A stretch of DNA of 7,245 nt from Hyphomicrobiales bacterium. Its GTDB lineage: Bacteria; Pseudomonadota; Alphaproteobacteria; Micropepsales; Micropepsaceae. This document shows positions 1 to 7,245 of this stretch, in pieces. Each line of letters opens with the position of its first letter. Positions within the stretch are counted from its first letter, which is position 1. The position numbers and the translations under genes are program-made. The notes beneath the pieces are model-generated. The model worked only from the letters and a program-made list of their open reading frames with translations. It was not told where the DNA came from and did no database searches. The DNA lies in NCBI GenBank assembly GCA_017849395.1, contig JAFIHO010000337.1, positions 1 through 7,245 of the forward strand, read 5' to 3'.

Positions 1-501
1 GACTATGCGGCGGCGCAACGGGTTTTGCGGCGGCGCAAGCTGGCGGCAAGCTTCTGGCTCTGGTCCGTTCCCGCGGTGATCCTGGCGATCCTGGTGATGG
101 TGCTGATCGAACGCTCCCTCGGCAGTTTCGCCGAACTGCCCGAATGGGCTCACCCTTTCATTTCCGTGCCGCTGGCCGCGGCCTTCTGTTTCCGGGCGTC
201 CCACTATCTCAACCGCTACCGCTACAAGGCCCTGCTCGATCCCAAGGGGCCCTTCCTCGCGCCGACCGATTATCGCCTCGCGCCCGATGGCCTTCATTGG
301 CAGAATCATCGCGGCGAAGGGCGCATCGCCTGGCATGCGGTTTTGCAGGTCGAGGAAACGGCCACCCATATCTTCCTGTTCGTCGACCGGGCCATGGCCC
401 ATGTGCTGCCCAAGCGCTGCTTCGCATCGCAAGCCAAGGCCTCGGACTTTTTTGTCCTTGCGCGGCATTTCGCTGATGCTGCCCGGGCGAAGGCGGTCTG
501 A
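1..501 (+). CDS. YcxB-like membrane protein, 5' end outside the window
   Basis: This is the C-terminal part of a small inner-membrane protein of unknown function. The frame is open from base 1 (D-Y-A-A-A-Q-R-V-L-R-R-R), so the TTG at 25 is probably an internal codon and the true start lies upstream. YcxB-like proteins often begin with a similar D-Y-x-x-A-Q-R-x-x-x-R-R stretch, which supports this. Two hydrophobic helices follow, roughly W-L-W-S-V-P-A-V-I-L-A-I-L-V-M-V-L-I and a second around F-I-S-V-P-L-A-A-A-F-C-F. After them comes a soluble domain with the pattern L-x-P-D-G-L-H-W, then I-A-W-H-A-V-L-Q-V-E-E-T, F-L-F-V and V-L-P-K-R-C-F, typical of the YcxB-like C-terminal domain. The TGA at 499-501 lies 4 nt before the next start, so the two genes are probably cotranscribed. 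The family assignment is by pattern recognition. No biochemical role is established for this group as far as I know. Confidence 0.78.
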   Translation, partial: DYAAAQRVLRRRKLAASFWLWSVPAVILAILVMVLIERSLGSFAELPEWAHPFISVPLAAAFCFRASHYLNRYRYKALLDPKGPFLAPTDYRLAPDGLHWQNHRGEGRIAWHAVLQVEETATHIFLFVDRAMAHVLPKRCFASQAKASDFFVLARHFADAARAKAV

Positions 502-505
502 CGCC

Positions 506-2128
506 ATGGCGCATTCCGGTCCGGCAGCGACGCAATCGGCCACCTTCCTCGCCCAGGTCGAAGCCGCCCTGCGCCGCGCCGACATGATGAGCGCGATGCG
601 CCTGAGCGACGAGGCGGTTGTGGCGGGCGCGGAACACCCCACGCTTCTGTCGCTTGCCGGACTGCGCCGCATGAATATGGGCCAGGATGCCGCCGCGCTG
701 CCGCTGCTGCAGCGGGCGCGCGAACTCGCGCCGCGCCATATCGGGGTGCTGGATGCGCTGGGCCAGTGCCTGACCCATCTGGACCGCGCGCGCGAGGCGA
801 TTGTGGTGTTCGATGCCGCACTGGCCATCGCACCGGATGCGCGGTTGCACATGAACCGCGCCATGGCGCTGGAAAGTCTGAGCGAACTCGATGCCGCGCG
901 CGCCGGGTTCGAGCAGGCGCTGAAACTTCAACCCACCCATGCCGAAGCGCTGGCGCGGCTGGCCTCACTGGCGGTTCAGCGCGGCGACACCAAGGCGGCG
1001 CGGGATCTGGCCAGCCGTGCTTTGGCGATCAACCCGCAGGAACCGGCGGCGCTGGTCGCGCTGGCGTCGGCGGCGCTGGAGGAAAAGGATCTCGCCACCG
1101 CCGAGACGCAGATTGTGGCGCTGATGCAGGTGCCCGGCCTCAGCCCGGTCAACCAGGCCTTGGCGCATGGTCTGGCAGGCGATGTGCTGGATGCGCAGGA
1201 TAAACCTGCCGCCGCCTTCGCCGCCTATACCGCATCCAAGGATACGCTGCGCGCGATCTATGCGCCCATGATGACGGGCGAAAATGTGCGCGACCGTGAA
1301 ACGCGGCTGGCGCGCTATTTCCGTGCCGCCGATCCGGCGCGCTGGCGCGGCCCATCGACACCCGGCGCGCTGACGCATGTGTTTTTGGTCGGCTTCCCCC
1401 GCTCCGGCACCACTTTGCTCGAACAGGTCCTGGCCAGCCATCCCGATGTGGCGGCGATGGAGGAACGGCCCTGTCTTGCCGATTCCGCGGTCGAGTTTTT
1501 CGGTTCCGATGCGGCACTGGACCGGCTCGCTGCGCTACCGGACAAGGACCTCGACACATGGCGCACCGCCTATTGGCGGCGTGTGGCGGAAAGCGAGCCC
1601 AAACTCTCGCGGCCTGTGTTCATCGACAAGATGCCGCTGAACCTTGTGTTCCTGCCCCTGATTGCAAAACTGTTCCCCGCCGCGAAAATCCTGTTTGCCC
1701 TGCGCGATCCGCGCGACGTTGTGCTTTCCTGCTTCCGCCGCCGCTTCGGCATGAATGCGGGCATGTATGAATTCACCGCGCTGGATACCAGCGCCGCCTA
1801 TTATGCCGCGGTGATGGATCTGATGGCTGTGTACCGCGACAAGCTGGCGCTCGATCTGACCGAAACGCGGCATGAAAATCTGATCGCCGATTTCGACGGC
1901 GAAACGCGCCGCCTGTGCGATTTCCTGGGCCTTGAATTCCGCGACGAGATGCGCGGCTTCGCGCGCCGCGCCCGCACCCAGAATATCGACACGCCGTCCA
2001 GCGCCCAGGTGGCGCGCGGCCTCAACAGCCGGGGCGTCGCCCAGTGGCGACGTTACGGCCAACAGCTTGCACCCATCCTGCCCGTGCTGGCGCCCTTCGT
2101 GGCGCGGTTCGGCTATCCGGAGACCTGA
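506..2128 (+). CDS. TPR-repeat sulfotransferase family protein
   Basis: This 540-residue protein has N-terminal tetratricopeptide repeats (about residues 15-250, alanine-rich helix pairs such as A-L-x-I-A-P-D and A-L-K-L-Q-P-T-H) joined to a C-terminal sulfotransferase domain (about 290-510). The PAPS 5'-phosphosulfate loop is seen as G-F-P-R-S-G-T-T at 296-303. The 3'-phosphate motif is R-D-P-R-D at 400-404 with S408 following. The C-terminal R-G-V-A-Q-W-R-R-Y stretch is also typical of this family. It is predicted to move sulfate from PAPS to an unknown acceptor; related animal enzymes sulfate protein tyrosines and other members act on glycans or small molecules. The frame is open back to 287, but the ATG at 506 avoids a long overlap with the upstream gene, follows its stop by 4 nt and has a GAAGG at 489-493. 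I see no signal peptide, so it is probably cytoplasmic. The substrate cannot be inferred. It lies 1 nt upstream of rbfA. Confidence 0.88.
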   Translation: MAHSGPAATQSATFLAQVEAALRRADMMSAMRLSDEAVVAGAEHPTLLSLAGLRRMNMGQDAAALPLLQRARELAPRHIGVLDALGQCLTHLDRAREAIVVFDAALAIAPDARLHMNRAMALESLSELDAARAGFEQALKLQPTHAEALARLASLAVQRGDTKAARDLASRALAINPQEPAALVALASAALEEKDLATAETQIVALMQVPGLSPVNQALAHGLAGDVLDAQDKPAAAFAAYTASKDTLRAIYAPMMTGENVRDRETRLARYFRAADPARWRGPSTPGALTHVFLVGFPRSGTTLLEQVLASHPDVAAMEERPCLADSAVEFFGSDAALDRLAALPDKDLDTWRTAYWRRVAESEPKLSRPVFIDKMPLNLVFLPLIAKLFPAAKILFALRDPRDVVLSCFRRRFGMNAGMYEFTALDTSAAYYAAVMDLMAVYRDKLALDLTETRHENLIADFDGETRRLCDFLGLEFRDEMRGFARRARTQNIDTPSSAQVARGLNSRGVAQWRRYGQQLAPILPVLAPFVARFGYPET

Positions 2129-2129
2129 C

Positions 2130-2582
2130 ATGCGCCGTCCCACAAACTCGCGCGGCCGCCCCGGCTCGCGCCATGCCCGCCGCGATGCGGGGCCATCGCA
2201 GCGGCAGTTGCGTGTCGGCGAAATGCTGCGTCATGCCCTGTCGGAAATCCTGGCGCGCAGCGACATCCGCGATCCCGATCTGGAAGGCGTGTCGGTGACC
2301 ATCACCCAGGTCAAGCCGTCGCCCGACATGCGCTATGCCACGGTCTATTGCGAACCGCTGGGCGGACAGAATGCGAAACAGATCGTGGCGGCGCTGAACC
2401 GCCACAAGGGTTTCCTGCGCGGCGAGATGGGTCATCGCATCTCCATCAAATTCACGCCCGAACTGCGTTTCGTCGAGGACGAATCCTTTGCCGAGGCCCA
2501 GAAGATCGAGGACATCCTGAAATCCGAAAAAGTCAGCCGTGATCTTGCTGCTCCGTCCGATGACGAAGGAGACGAAGACTGA
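2130..2582 (+). CDS. rbfA: 30S ribosome-binding factor RbfA
   Basis: RbfA (150 residues) binds the maturing 30S subunit, assists late 16S rRNA processing and matters most in cold growth. The KH-like fold spans about residues 26-130. Recognisable parts are the first helix R-V-G-E-M-L-R-H-A-L-S-E-I-L, the strand pair V-S-V-T-I-T-Q-V and D-M-R-Y-A-T-V-Y, the helix A-L-N-R-H-K-G-F-L-R, and the closing R-I-S-I-K-F-T-P-E-L-R-F-V-E-D. It has an arginine-rich N-terminal extension of about 25 residues and an acidic tail ending D-D-E-G-D-E-D. Both are longer than in E. coli but not unusual in alphaproteobacteria. The frame is open upstream to 1932, but the ATG at 2130 is chosen because it begins 1 nt after the sulfotransferase stop and has a GGAG at 2119-2122, 7 nt upstream. 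It overlaps truB by one base. Confidence 0.95.
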   Translation: MRRPTNSRGRPGSRHARRDAGPSQRQLRVGEMLRHALSEILARSDIRDPDLEGVSVTITQVKPSPDMRYATVYCEPLGGQNAKQIVAALNRHKGFLRGEMGHRISIKFTPELRFVEDESFAEAQKIEDILKSEKVSRDLAAPSDDEGDED

Positions 2583-3529
2583 TGGGACGGCGCAAGAAAG
2601 GTAATCCCGTCCACGGCTGGGTCATTCTCGACAAGCCGCAGGGCATGACCTCCACCCAGGCCGTCGCTGCCGTACGCCGCATCTTCGACGCCAAGAAGGC
2701 CGGTCACGCCGGAACCCTCGATCCGCTGGCGACCGGGGTGCTGGCCATCGCGCTGGGCGAGGCGACCAAGACCGTCCCCTTCGCCATGGATTCCGACAAG
2801 ACCTACCGCTTCACCGCGACCTGGGGCGAAAGCCGCGACAGCGACGATGCCGAGGGGGCCGTCACCGGCACCTCCCCGGTCCGCCCCACCCGCGAGCAGA
2901 TCGAGGCCCAGCTGCCCTGCTTCACCGGCCTTCTGACCCAGGCCCCCCCGGCCTATTCGGCCATCAAGGTCCAGGGGGAACGGGCCTATGACCTGGCCCG
3001 GGACGGGGAAACGGTCGTCCTGGAACCCCGCCAGGTAGAGGTGTTCGAGTCCCGGCTGCTGGGCATGACCCCGGACACGGCCGAGTTCGAAATCCTTTGT
3101 GGCAAAGGCACTTACGTCCGGTCCTGGGTGCGCGACATGGCCTTGGCTCTGGGAACTTTGGGCCATGTTTCAGCCCTGCGCCGGACCCGGCTGGGCGGTT
3201 TCGACGAAAAAGACGCCGTGACGCTGGAAACCCTGACCCCTTTTATGCATAGTCCCGCCGCTTTTGCGTATCTGAAGCCGATTTCGACCGCGCTGGACGG
3301 CATCCCGGCGCTGGCCGTCAGCGGCCCCGATACGGTCCGCCTCCGCAGCGGCAATCCCATCCTCATCCGCGCAAACCTGTTTGCGAAGATGAAAACCGGA
3401 TTCCCTGACGGCGAACTCTCCGGGCTTACCGTGTTTCTCAGCGATGAGGCCGGTGGGCCCGTGGCAATGGCCGAAATCGCCGAGGGAGAACTTCGGCCGT
3501 TTCGCGTTTTCAACTTTGACCACGGATGA
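2582..3529 (+). CDS. truB: tRNA pseudouridine-55 synthase TruB
   Basis: TruB isomerises U55 of the T-loop in nearly all tRNAs to pseudouridine and also acts as a tRNA chaperone. The 315-residue length matches the family (E. coli 314). Motif I, G-W-V-I-L-D-K-P-Q-G-M-T-S, is near the N-terminus. The catalytic motif G-H-A-G-T-L-D-P-L-A-T-G-V-L places the nucleophilic aspartate at D47. The conserved tyrosine of K-T-Y-R-F is Y75. Also present are P-P-A-Y-S-A-I-K-V-Q-G-E-R-A-Y and G-T-Y-V-R-S, followed by a C-terminal domain. Stop and start overlap as TGATG (2580-2584), so translation is probably coupled to rbfA. An AAGGAG at 2566-2571 lies inside the rbfA 3' end, 10 nt before the ATG. Roughly 2860-3080 uses GGG, CCC, CGG and GTC codons more than the neighbouring genes do, including a run of seven C at 2943-2949. 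Confidence 0.97.
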   Translation: MGRRKKGNPVHGWVILDKPQGMTSTQAVAAVRRIFDAKKAGHAGTLDPLATGVLAIALGEATKTVPFAMDSDKTYRFTATWGESRDSDDAEGAVTGTSPVRPTREQIEAQLPCFTGLLTQAPPAYSAIKVQGERAYDLARDGETVVLEPRQVEVFESRLLGMTPDTAEFEILCGKGTYVRSWVRDMALALGTLGHVSALRRTRLGGFDEKDAVTLETLTPFMHSPAAFAYLKPISTALDGIPALAVSGPDTVRLRSGNPILIRANLFAKMKTGFPDGELSGLTVFLSDEAGGPVAMAEIAEGELRPFRVFNFDHG

Positions 3530-3532
3530 CCG

Positions 3533-3799
3533 ATGATAACGCCTGAACGCAAGAAAGAGCTGATCGCCCAATACGCGACCGGCGCCAATGATTCCGGTTC
3601 GCCGGAAGTGCAGATCGCGATCCTGTCGGAGCGCATCTCCAACCTCACCGAACACTTCAAGACCCACGCCAAGGACAATCATTCGCGCCGCGGCATGATC
3701 AAGATGGTGTCTCAGCGCCGCAGCCTGCTGGACTATGTGAAGTCCCGCGACGCGAAGCGTTACGAGTCCATCATCGCGCGTCTGGGTCTGCGCCGCTGA
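3533..3799 (+). CDS. rpsO: 30S ribosomal protein S15
   Basis: S15 is a primary binder of the 16S rRNA central domain and forms an intersubunit bridge. The 88-residue product is one residue shorter than E. coli S15 and is recognisable throughout: E-R-K-K-E-L-I near the start, S-G-S-P-E-V-Q-I-A, L-T-E-H-F-K-T-H-A-K-D-N-H-S-R-R-G, Q-R-R-S-L-L-D-Y and the C-terminal R-L-G-L-R-R. The start ATG is 3 nt after the truB stop. There is no strong Shine-Dalgarno sequence, only ACGGA at 3522-3526, so translational coupling to truB or structure around the start may matter. In E. coli S15 represses its own translation by binding its leader. Whether that occurs here cannot be judged, since the region before the start is truB coding sequence. 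An intrinsic terminator follows 21 nt after the stop. Confidence 0.98.
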   Translation: MITPERKKELIAQYATGANDSGSPEVQIAILSERISNLTEHFKTHAKDNHSRRGMIKMVSQRRSLLDYVKSRDAKRYESIIARLGLRR

Positions 3800-3819
3800 G
3801 TTCGCGGCAAACAGAATTG

Positions 3820-3861
3820 GCACGGCCTCGCGCAAAGTCGTGAGGCCGTGCTTTTGCTTTT
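3820..3861 (+). terminator. intrinsic terminator or attenuator after rpsO
   Basis: A perfect 10-bp inverted repeat (GCACGGCCTC at 3820-3829, GAGGCCGTGC at 3842-3851) extends inward through a G-T wobble and two G-C pairs to a 13-bp stem closed by the loop CAAAGT. It is followed by TTTT, GC, TTTT. The interrupted T tract may make it leaky. E. coli has a terminator at the same place (between rpsO and pnp) that lets part of the transcription continue into pnp. The same behaviour here is inference. Confidence 0.88.
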
Positions 3862-3990
3862 GCGGGGGATGAGCTTCCGCAGAAGCAGGCTCCATAGGGG
3901 AGCTTTTAGGAGCGTCCGCGAGAGCGGGAGCGACCAAAGAGAGTGCTCGTGCGCAATCCGGCGGCGGGCCATGACGAAAGAAAAAACCGA
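3862..3990 (+). promoter_or_regulatory. structured pnp leader region
   Basis: This non-coding stretch of about 130 nt lies between the rpsO terminator and pnp. It contains several short hairpins seen by eye: GCTTC/GAAGC (3873-3886, loop CGCA), AGGCTCC/GGAGCTT (3887-3905, with one G-T pair) and CCGC-GAGA-GCGG (3916-3927). Just before the pnp start is an A-rich run (3977-3988) with no convincing Shine-Dalgarno sequence. In E. coli the pnp leader forms a hairpin cut by RNase III and then removed by PNPase, giving autoregulation. A similar function here is inferred from position and from the presence of hairpins, not from conserved sequence. I could not identify a convincing promoter, although pnp probably has one here or relies on read-through. 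Confidence 0.4.
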
Positions 3991-6129
<2,139 letters not shown>

Positions 6130-6151
6130 GCCATCCCTGTCCAAACATTGT

Positions 6152-6180
6152 AAAAGCCGCTGGGCAACCAGCGGCTTTTT
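6152..6180 (+). terminator. intrinsic terminator of pnp
   Basis: A perfect hairpin starts 22 nt after the pnp stop: AAAAGCCGCTGG (6152-6163), loop GCAA (a stable GNRA tetraloop), CCAGCGGCTTTT (6168-6179), then the end of a five-T run (6176-6180). Because the stem is flanked by A and T runs, it could also work in the opposite direction. It should end the rpsO-pnp transcript. Confidence 0.93.
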
Positions 6181-6303
6181 CATTGCAACACTGTTATTCT
6201 GCCGAAGTGGAAATCCAACGTCCCTGGCAGCGGCCGCCTTCAACCACTTGTTTGCTCCGGTGCGCGGCGATACCGTTTCGTCCTGCCATAATTTTGGGAA
6301 GTC

Positions 6304-6603
6304 ATGTCGACTGTCGTCTGGCTTGTCAGCCTCCTCCTGATCGCTATCGCGCTCGTGCTGCTGGGCGCGGACGCGATCACATCGCTTGAGCGCGGTGGCG
6401 AGGTCGTGGTGCGCTCCCTGGCCGACGTCTGGGGACTGCTGGACCTGCGCGGCATGGAGCATTTCAAGGCCTGGGCCCATCACGCCCTGCCAAGCTCTCT
6501 GTCCCAGACTGTCTATTCGATGATGTCAGTGCCGGCCTGGGGCATCATTGGGGTGCCCGGTGTTGTGCTGGCTTTCCTGCCAGGCAGGAAGCACGACGAG
6601 TAG
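6304..6603 (+). CDS. small two-helix membrane protein of unknown function
   Basis: This 99-residue protein has a hydrophobic N-terminal helix (about residues 4-21, V-V-W-L-V-S-L-L-L-I-A-I-A-L-V-L-L-G), a soluble middle part of about 45 residues, and a second hydrophobic segment (about 70-92, including V-P-A-W-G-I-I-G-V-P-G-V-V-L-A-F-L). A short charged tail R-K-H-D-E follows. The layout, with a short loop containing L-E-R-G-G-E, a central helix and a P-A-W/G-V-P-G second helix, resembles small uncharacterised membrane proteins I recall from other alphaproteobacteria, but I cannot name a family. The start ATG at 6304 has only a close G-G-G-A-A-G at 6296-6301. It is separated from pnp by a terminator and so needs its own promoter, which I could not identify with confidence between 6181 and 6303. 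The TAG stop (6601-6603) coincides with the left end of the inverted-repeat element described next. The codon pattern and clean membrane topology argue that it is a real gene. Confidence 0.72.
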   Translation: MSTVVWLVSLLLIAIALVLLGADAITSLERGGEVVVRSLADVWGLLDLRGMEHFKAWAHHALPSSLSQTVYSMMSVPAWGIIGVPGVVLAFLPGRKHDE

Positions 6604-6640
6604 GCGCTTGAATTTGGGTCTTGGCTTCGTCGCGCGCCGC

Positions 6641-6662
6641 CCTCGCTTCGCTCGAAGCGGGG
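6641..6662. repeat. hairpin 1 inside the palindromic element
   Basis: CCTCGCTTC (6641-6649) pairs with GAAGCGGGG (6654-6662) through nine pairs, one of them T-G, around the loop GCTC. The sequence CGCT-T-CGCT (6644-6652) spans the 5' arm and the loop. Confidence 0.7.
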
Positions 6663-6704
6663 CCAGCATTTCTAATTCGCTACGCTCATAAGAAATGCTA
6701 GGCC
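6661..6704. repeat. hairpin 2 inside the palindromic element
   Basis: AGCATTTCT (6665-6673) pairs perfectly with AGAAATGCT (6691-6699). With one bulged base (A6700), the pairing extends outward through GGCC (6661-6664) and GGCC (6701-6704), giving 13 pairs. The loop contains CGCT-A-CGCT (6678-6686). Its outer GG overlaps the 3' arm of hairpin 1, so the two cannot both be fully extended. Confidence 0.75.
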
Positions 6705-6722
6705 TGCTCACGTGCTAACGCT

Positions 6723-6745
6723 GTCCGTACGCTGCCGCTACGGAC
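6723..6745. repeat. hairpin 3 inside the palindromic element
   Basis: GTCCGTA (6723-6729) pairs perfectly with TACGGAC (6739-6745). The nine-base loop, with one flanking base, reads CGCT-GC-CGCT (6730-6739). Confidence 0.72.
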
Positions 6746-6800
6746 CGCGCGACGCTCCTGCCCAAGCCCCAAATTGAAGCGCCTAGAAATTCAGTCAAGG

Positions 6801-7245
6801 CTAGCGATTTCCCCCCGGCACCCACAGCACATCCTTCGCGCCCCTGTCATTGGCGAAACGTGCCGCGACGAACAGATGGTCGGACAGCCGGTTGATATAG
6901 CGCAGCGCCTCTGGATTGATCGTCTCCTTCGCCGCCAGCGTGGCGATGGTGCGCTCGGCCCGCCGCGCGATGGCGCGCGCCAGATGCAGATGCGCCGCCA
7001 GCGCGTCGCCGCCCGGCAGCACGAAAGAGGTCAGCGGCGAAAGCGCCGCGTTCATCGCGTCGATCTCCTGCTCCAGCCGTTCGACCTGCGCCGCCGATAC
7101 ACGCAAGCGCCCTTCCGCCTTGCGGCCATCCTCCGGCGCGCTCAGATCGGCGCCCAGATCGAACAGATCGTTCTGGATGCGCGCCAGCATCGCATCGCCG
7201 TCGCCTGTCGCTAGCAACCGCGCCACCCCGATGGCGCTGTTCGCC
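6801..7245 (-). CDS. pduO: PduO-type ATP:cob(I)alamin adenosyltransferase, 5' end outside the window
   Basis: This enzyme transfers the 5'-deoxyadenosyl group of ATP to cob(I)alamin, making coenzyme B12 for enzymes such as methylmalonyl-CoA mutase. The last 148 complete codons are visible. The frame stays open to the right edge and reads A-N-S-A-I-G-V-A-R-L-L-A, so the GTG at 7224-7226 is an internal valine. About 40 N-terminal residues, including the expected T-R-x-G-D-x-G-x-T ATP-binding stretch, must lie beyond 7245. Diagnostic motifs seen are N-D-L-F-D-L-G-A-D-L, L-E-x-x-I-D-x-M-N, F-V-L-P-G-G, the arginine cluster H-L-A-R-A-I-A-R-R-A-E-R, and N-R-L-S-D-H-L-F-V-A-A-R-F near the C-terminus. 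The TAG stop is at 6801-6803, only 15 nt from the palindromic element, and the gene converges on the small membrane protein gene. It belongs to the PduO/MMAB family, not the unrelated CobA/CobO family; databases may still label it cobO. Confidence 0.93.
   Translation of the reverse strand, partial: ANSAIGVARLLATGDGDAMLARIQNDLFDLGADLSAPEDGRKAEGRLRVSAAQVERLEQEIDAMNAALSPLTSFVLPGGDALAAHLHLARAIARRAERTIATLAAKETINPEALRYINRLSDHLFVAARFANDRGAKDVLWVPGGNR

Larger units (their letters stand above)
6601..6785. repeat. MITE-like palindromic intergenic element with terminal inverted repeats
   Basis: The two ends of this ~185-bp segment are imperfect inverted repeats: 6601-6624 matches the reverse complement of 6762-6785 at 22 of 24 positions (left end begins TAGGCGCTT, right end finishes AAGCGCCTA). 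Inside them is a second exact pairing of 9 bp, CGTCGCGCG (6628-6636) with CGCGCGACG (6746-6754). Three hairpins lie between. The whole could fold as a long stem with a three-way or four-way branched head. It has no credible coding frame. The dinucleotide TA sits at both extreme ends, compatible with a TA target duplication as made by IS630/mariner-type elements, but two bases are weak evidence. Its place between convergent genes means it could also serve as a bidirectional terminator. Alternatives are a structured RNA gene or a REP/ERIC-type repeat. Copy number in the genome cannot be seen here. Confidence 0.7.

Noticed and set aside
287..505. An N-terminal extension of the sulfotransferase starting at 287
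   Set aside because: It would overlap more than 200 bases of the YcxB-like gene in another frame, and its residues look unlike a TPR domain. The ATG at 506 fits the spacing and the protein better.
3943..3990. A GTG start for pnp 16 codons upstream
   Set aside because: The added residues do not resemble any PNPase N-terminus, whereas the ATG at 3991 gives the standard one.
6248..6292. Possible promoter for the small membrane protein gene (TTGTTT or TTGCTC with CATAAT at 6287-6292)
   Set aside because: The spacing between the hexamers is about 29 bases or more instead of about 17, and the start point would fall within a few bases of the ATG. I could not support it.
6604..6800. tRNA, CRISPR array or attachment site in the convergent intergenic region
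   Set aside because: There is no cloverleaf with a T-loop consensus and no regularly spaced direct repeats, and no integrase gene is nearby. The repeats present are inverted, not direct.
6774..7214. A 146-codon plus-strand frame opposite the adenosyltransferase gene
   Set aside because: It is arginine- and glutamine-rich and antisense to a gene with clear PduO-family motifs, so it is a shadow frame.

Overview
The window looks like chromosomal core-genome DNA from a GC-rich alphaproteobacterium. The reasons are the rbfA-truB-rpsO-pnp gene order, PNPase and S15 proteins that read as alphaproteobacterial, the strong G/C third-position preference, and a YcxB-like gene and a TPR-sulfotransferase gene of kinds common in that class. 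I cannot fix the order or genus from the sequence alone.

Layout. Positions 1-3799 hold five tightly packed plus-strand genes: the 3' part of a YcxB-like membrane protein gene (cut by the left edge), a TPR-sulfotransferase gene, rbfA, truB and rpsO. Gaps between them are 4 nt, 1 nt, a 1-nt overlap and 3 nt, so they probably form one transcript. A strong intrinsic terminator or attenuator follows rpsO. A structured leader of about 130 nt then precedes pnp (3991-6129), which ends at a second clear terminator. Downstream is a small two-helix membrane protein gene (6304-6603). Convergent to it is the 3' part of a PduO-type cob(I)alamin adenosyltransferase gene on the minus strand, cut by the right edge.

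How the genes work together. RbfA matures the 30S subunit, TruB makes tRNA pseudouridine 55, S15 is a primary 16S rRNA binder, and PNPase degrades and trims RNA, so the core is a ribosome-assembly and RNA-metabolism operon. The YcxB-like and sulfotransferase genes sit directly upstream of rbfA, where infB is commonly found, and have no obvious functional link to translation.

The most unusual part is the convergent intergenic region 6601-6785. It is an element of about 185 bp with imperfect terminal inverted repeats of about 24 bp, a second inner pairing segment, and three nested hairpins. Each hairpin carries a paired CGCT-spacer-CGCT motif at its apex. It resembles a MITE-like or palindromic intergenic repeat and may also act as a bidirectional terminator. 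The rest of the window is well-explained housekeeping sequence, and I found no evidence of a new multi-gene system.
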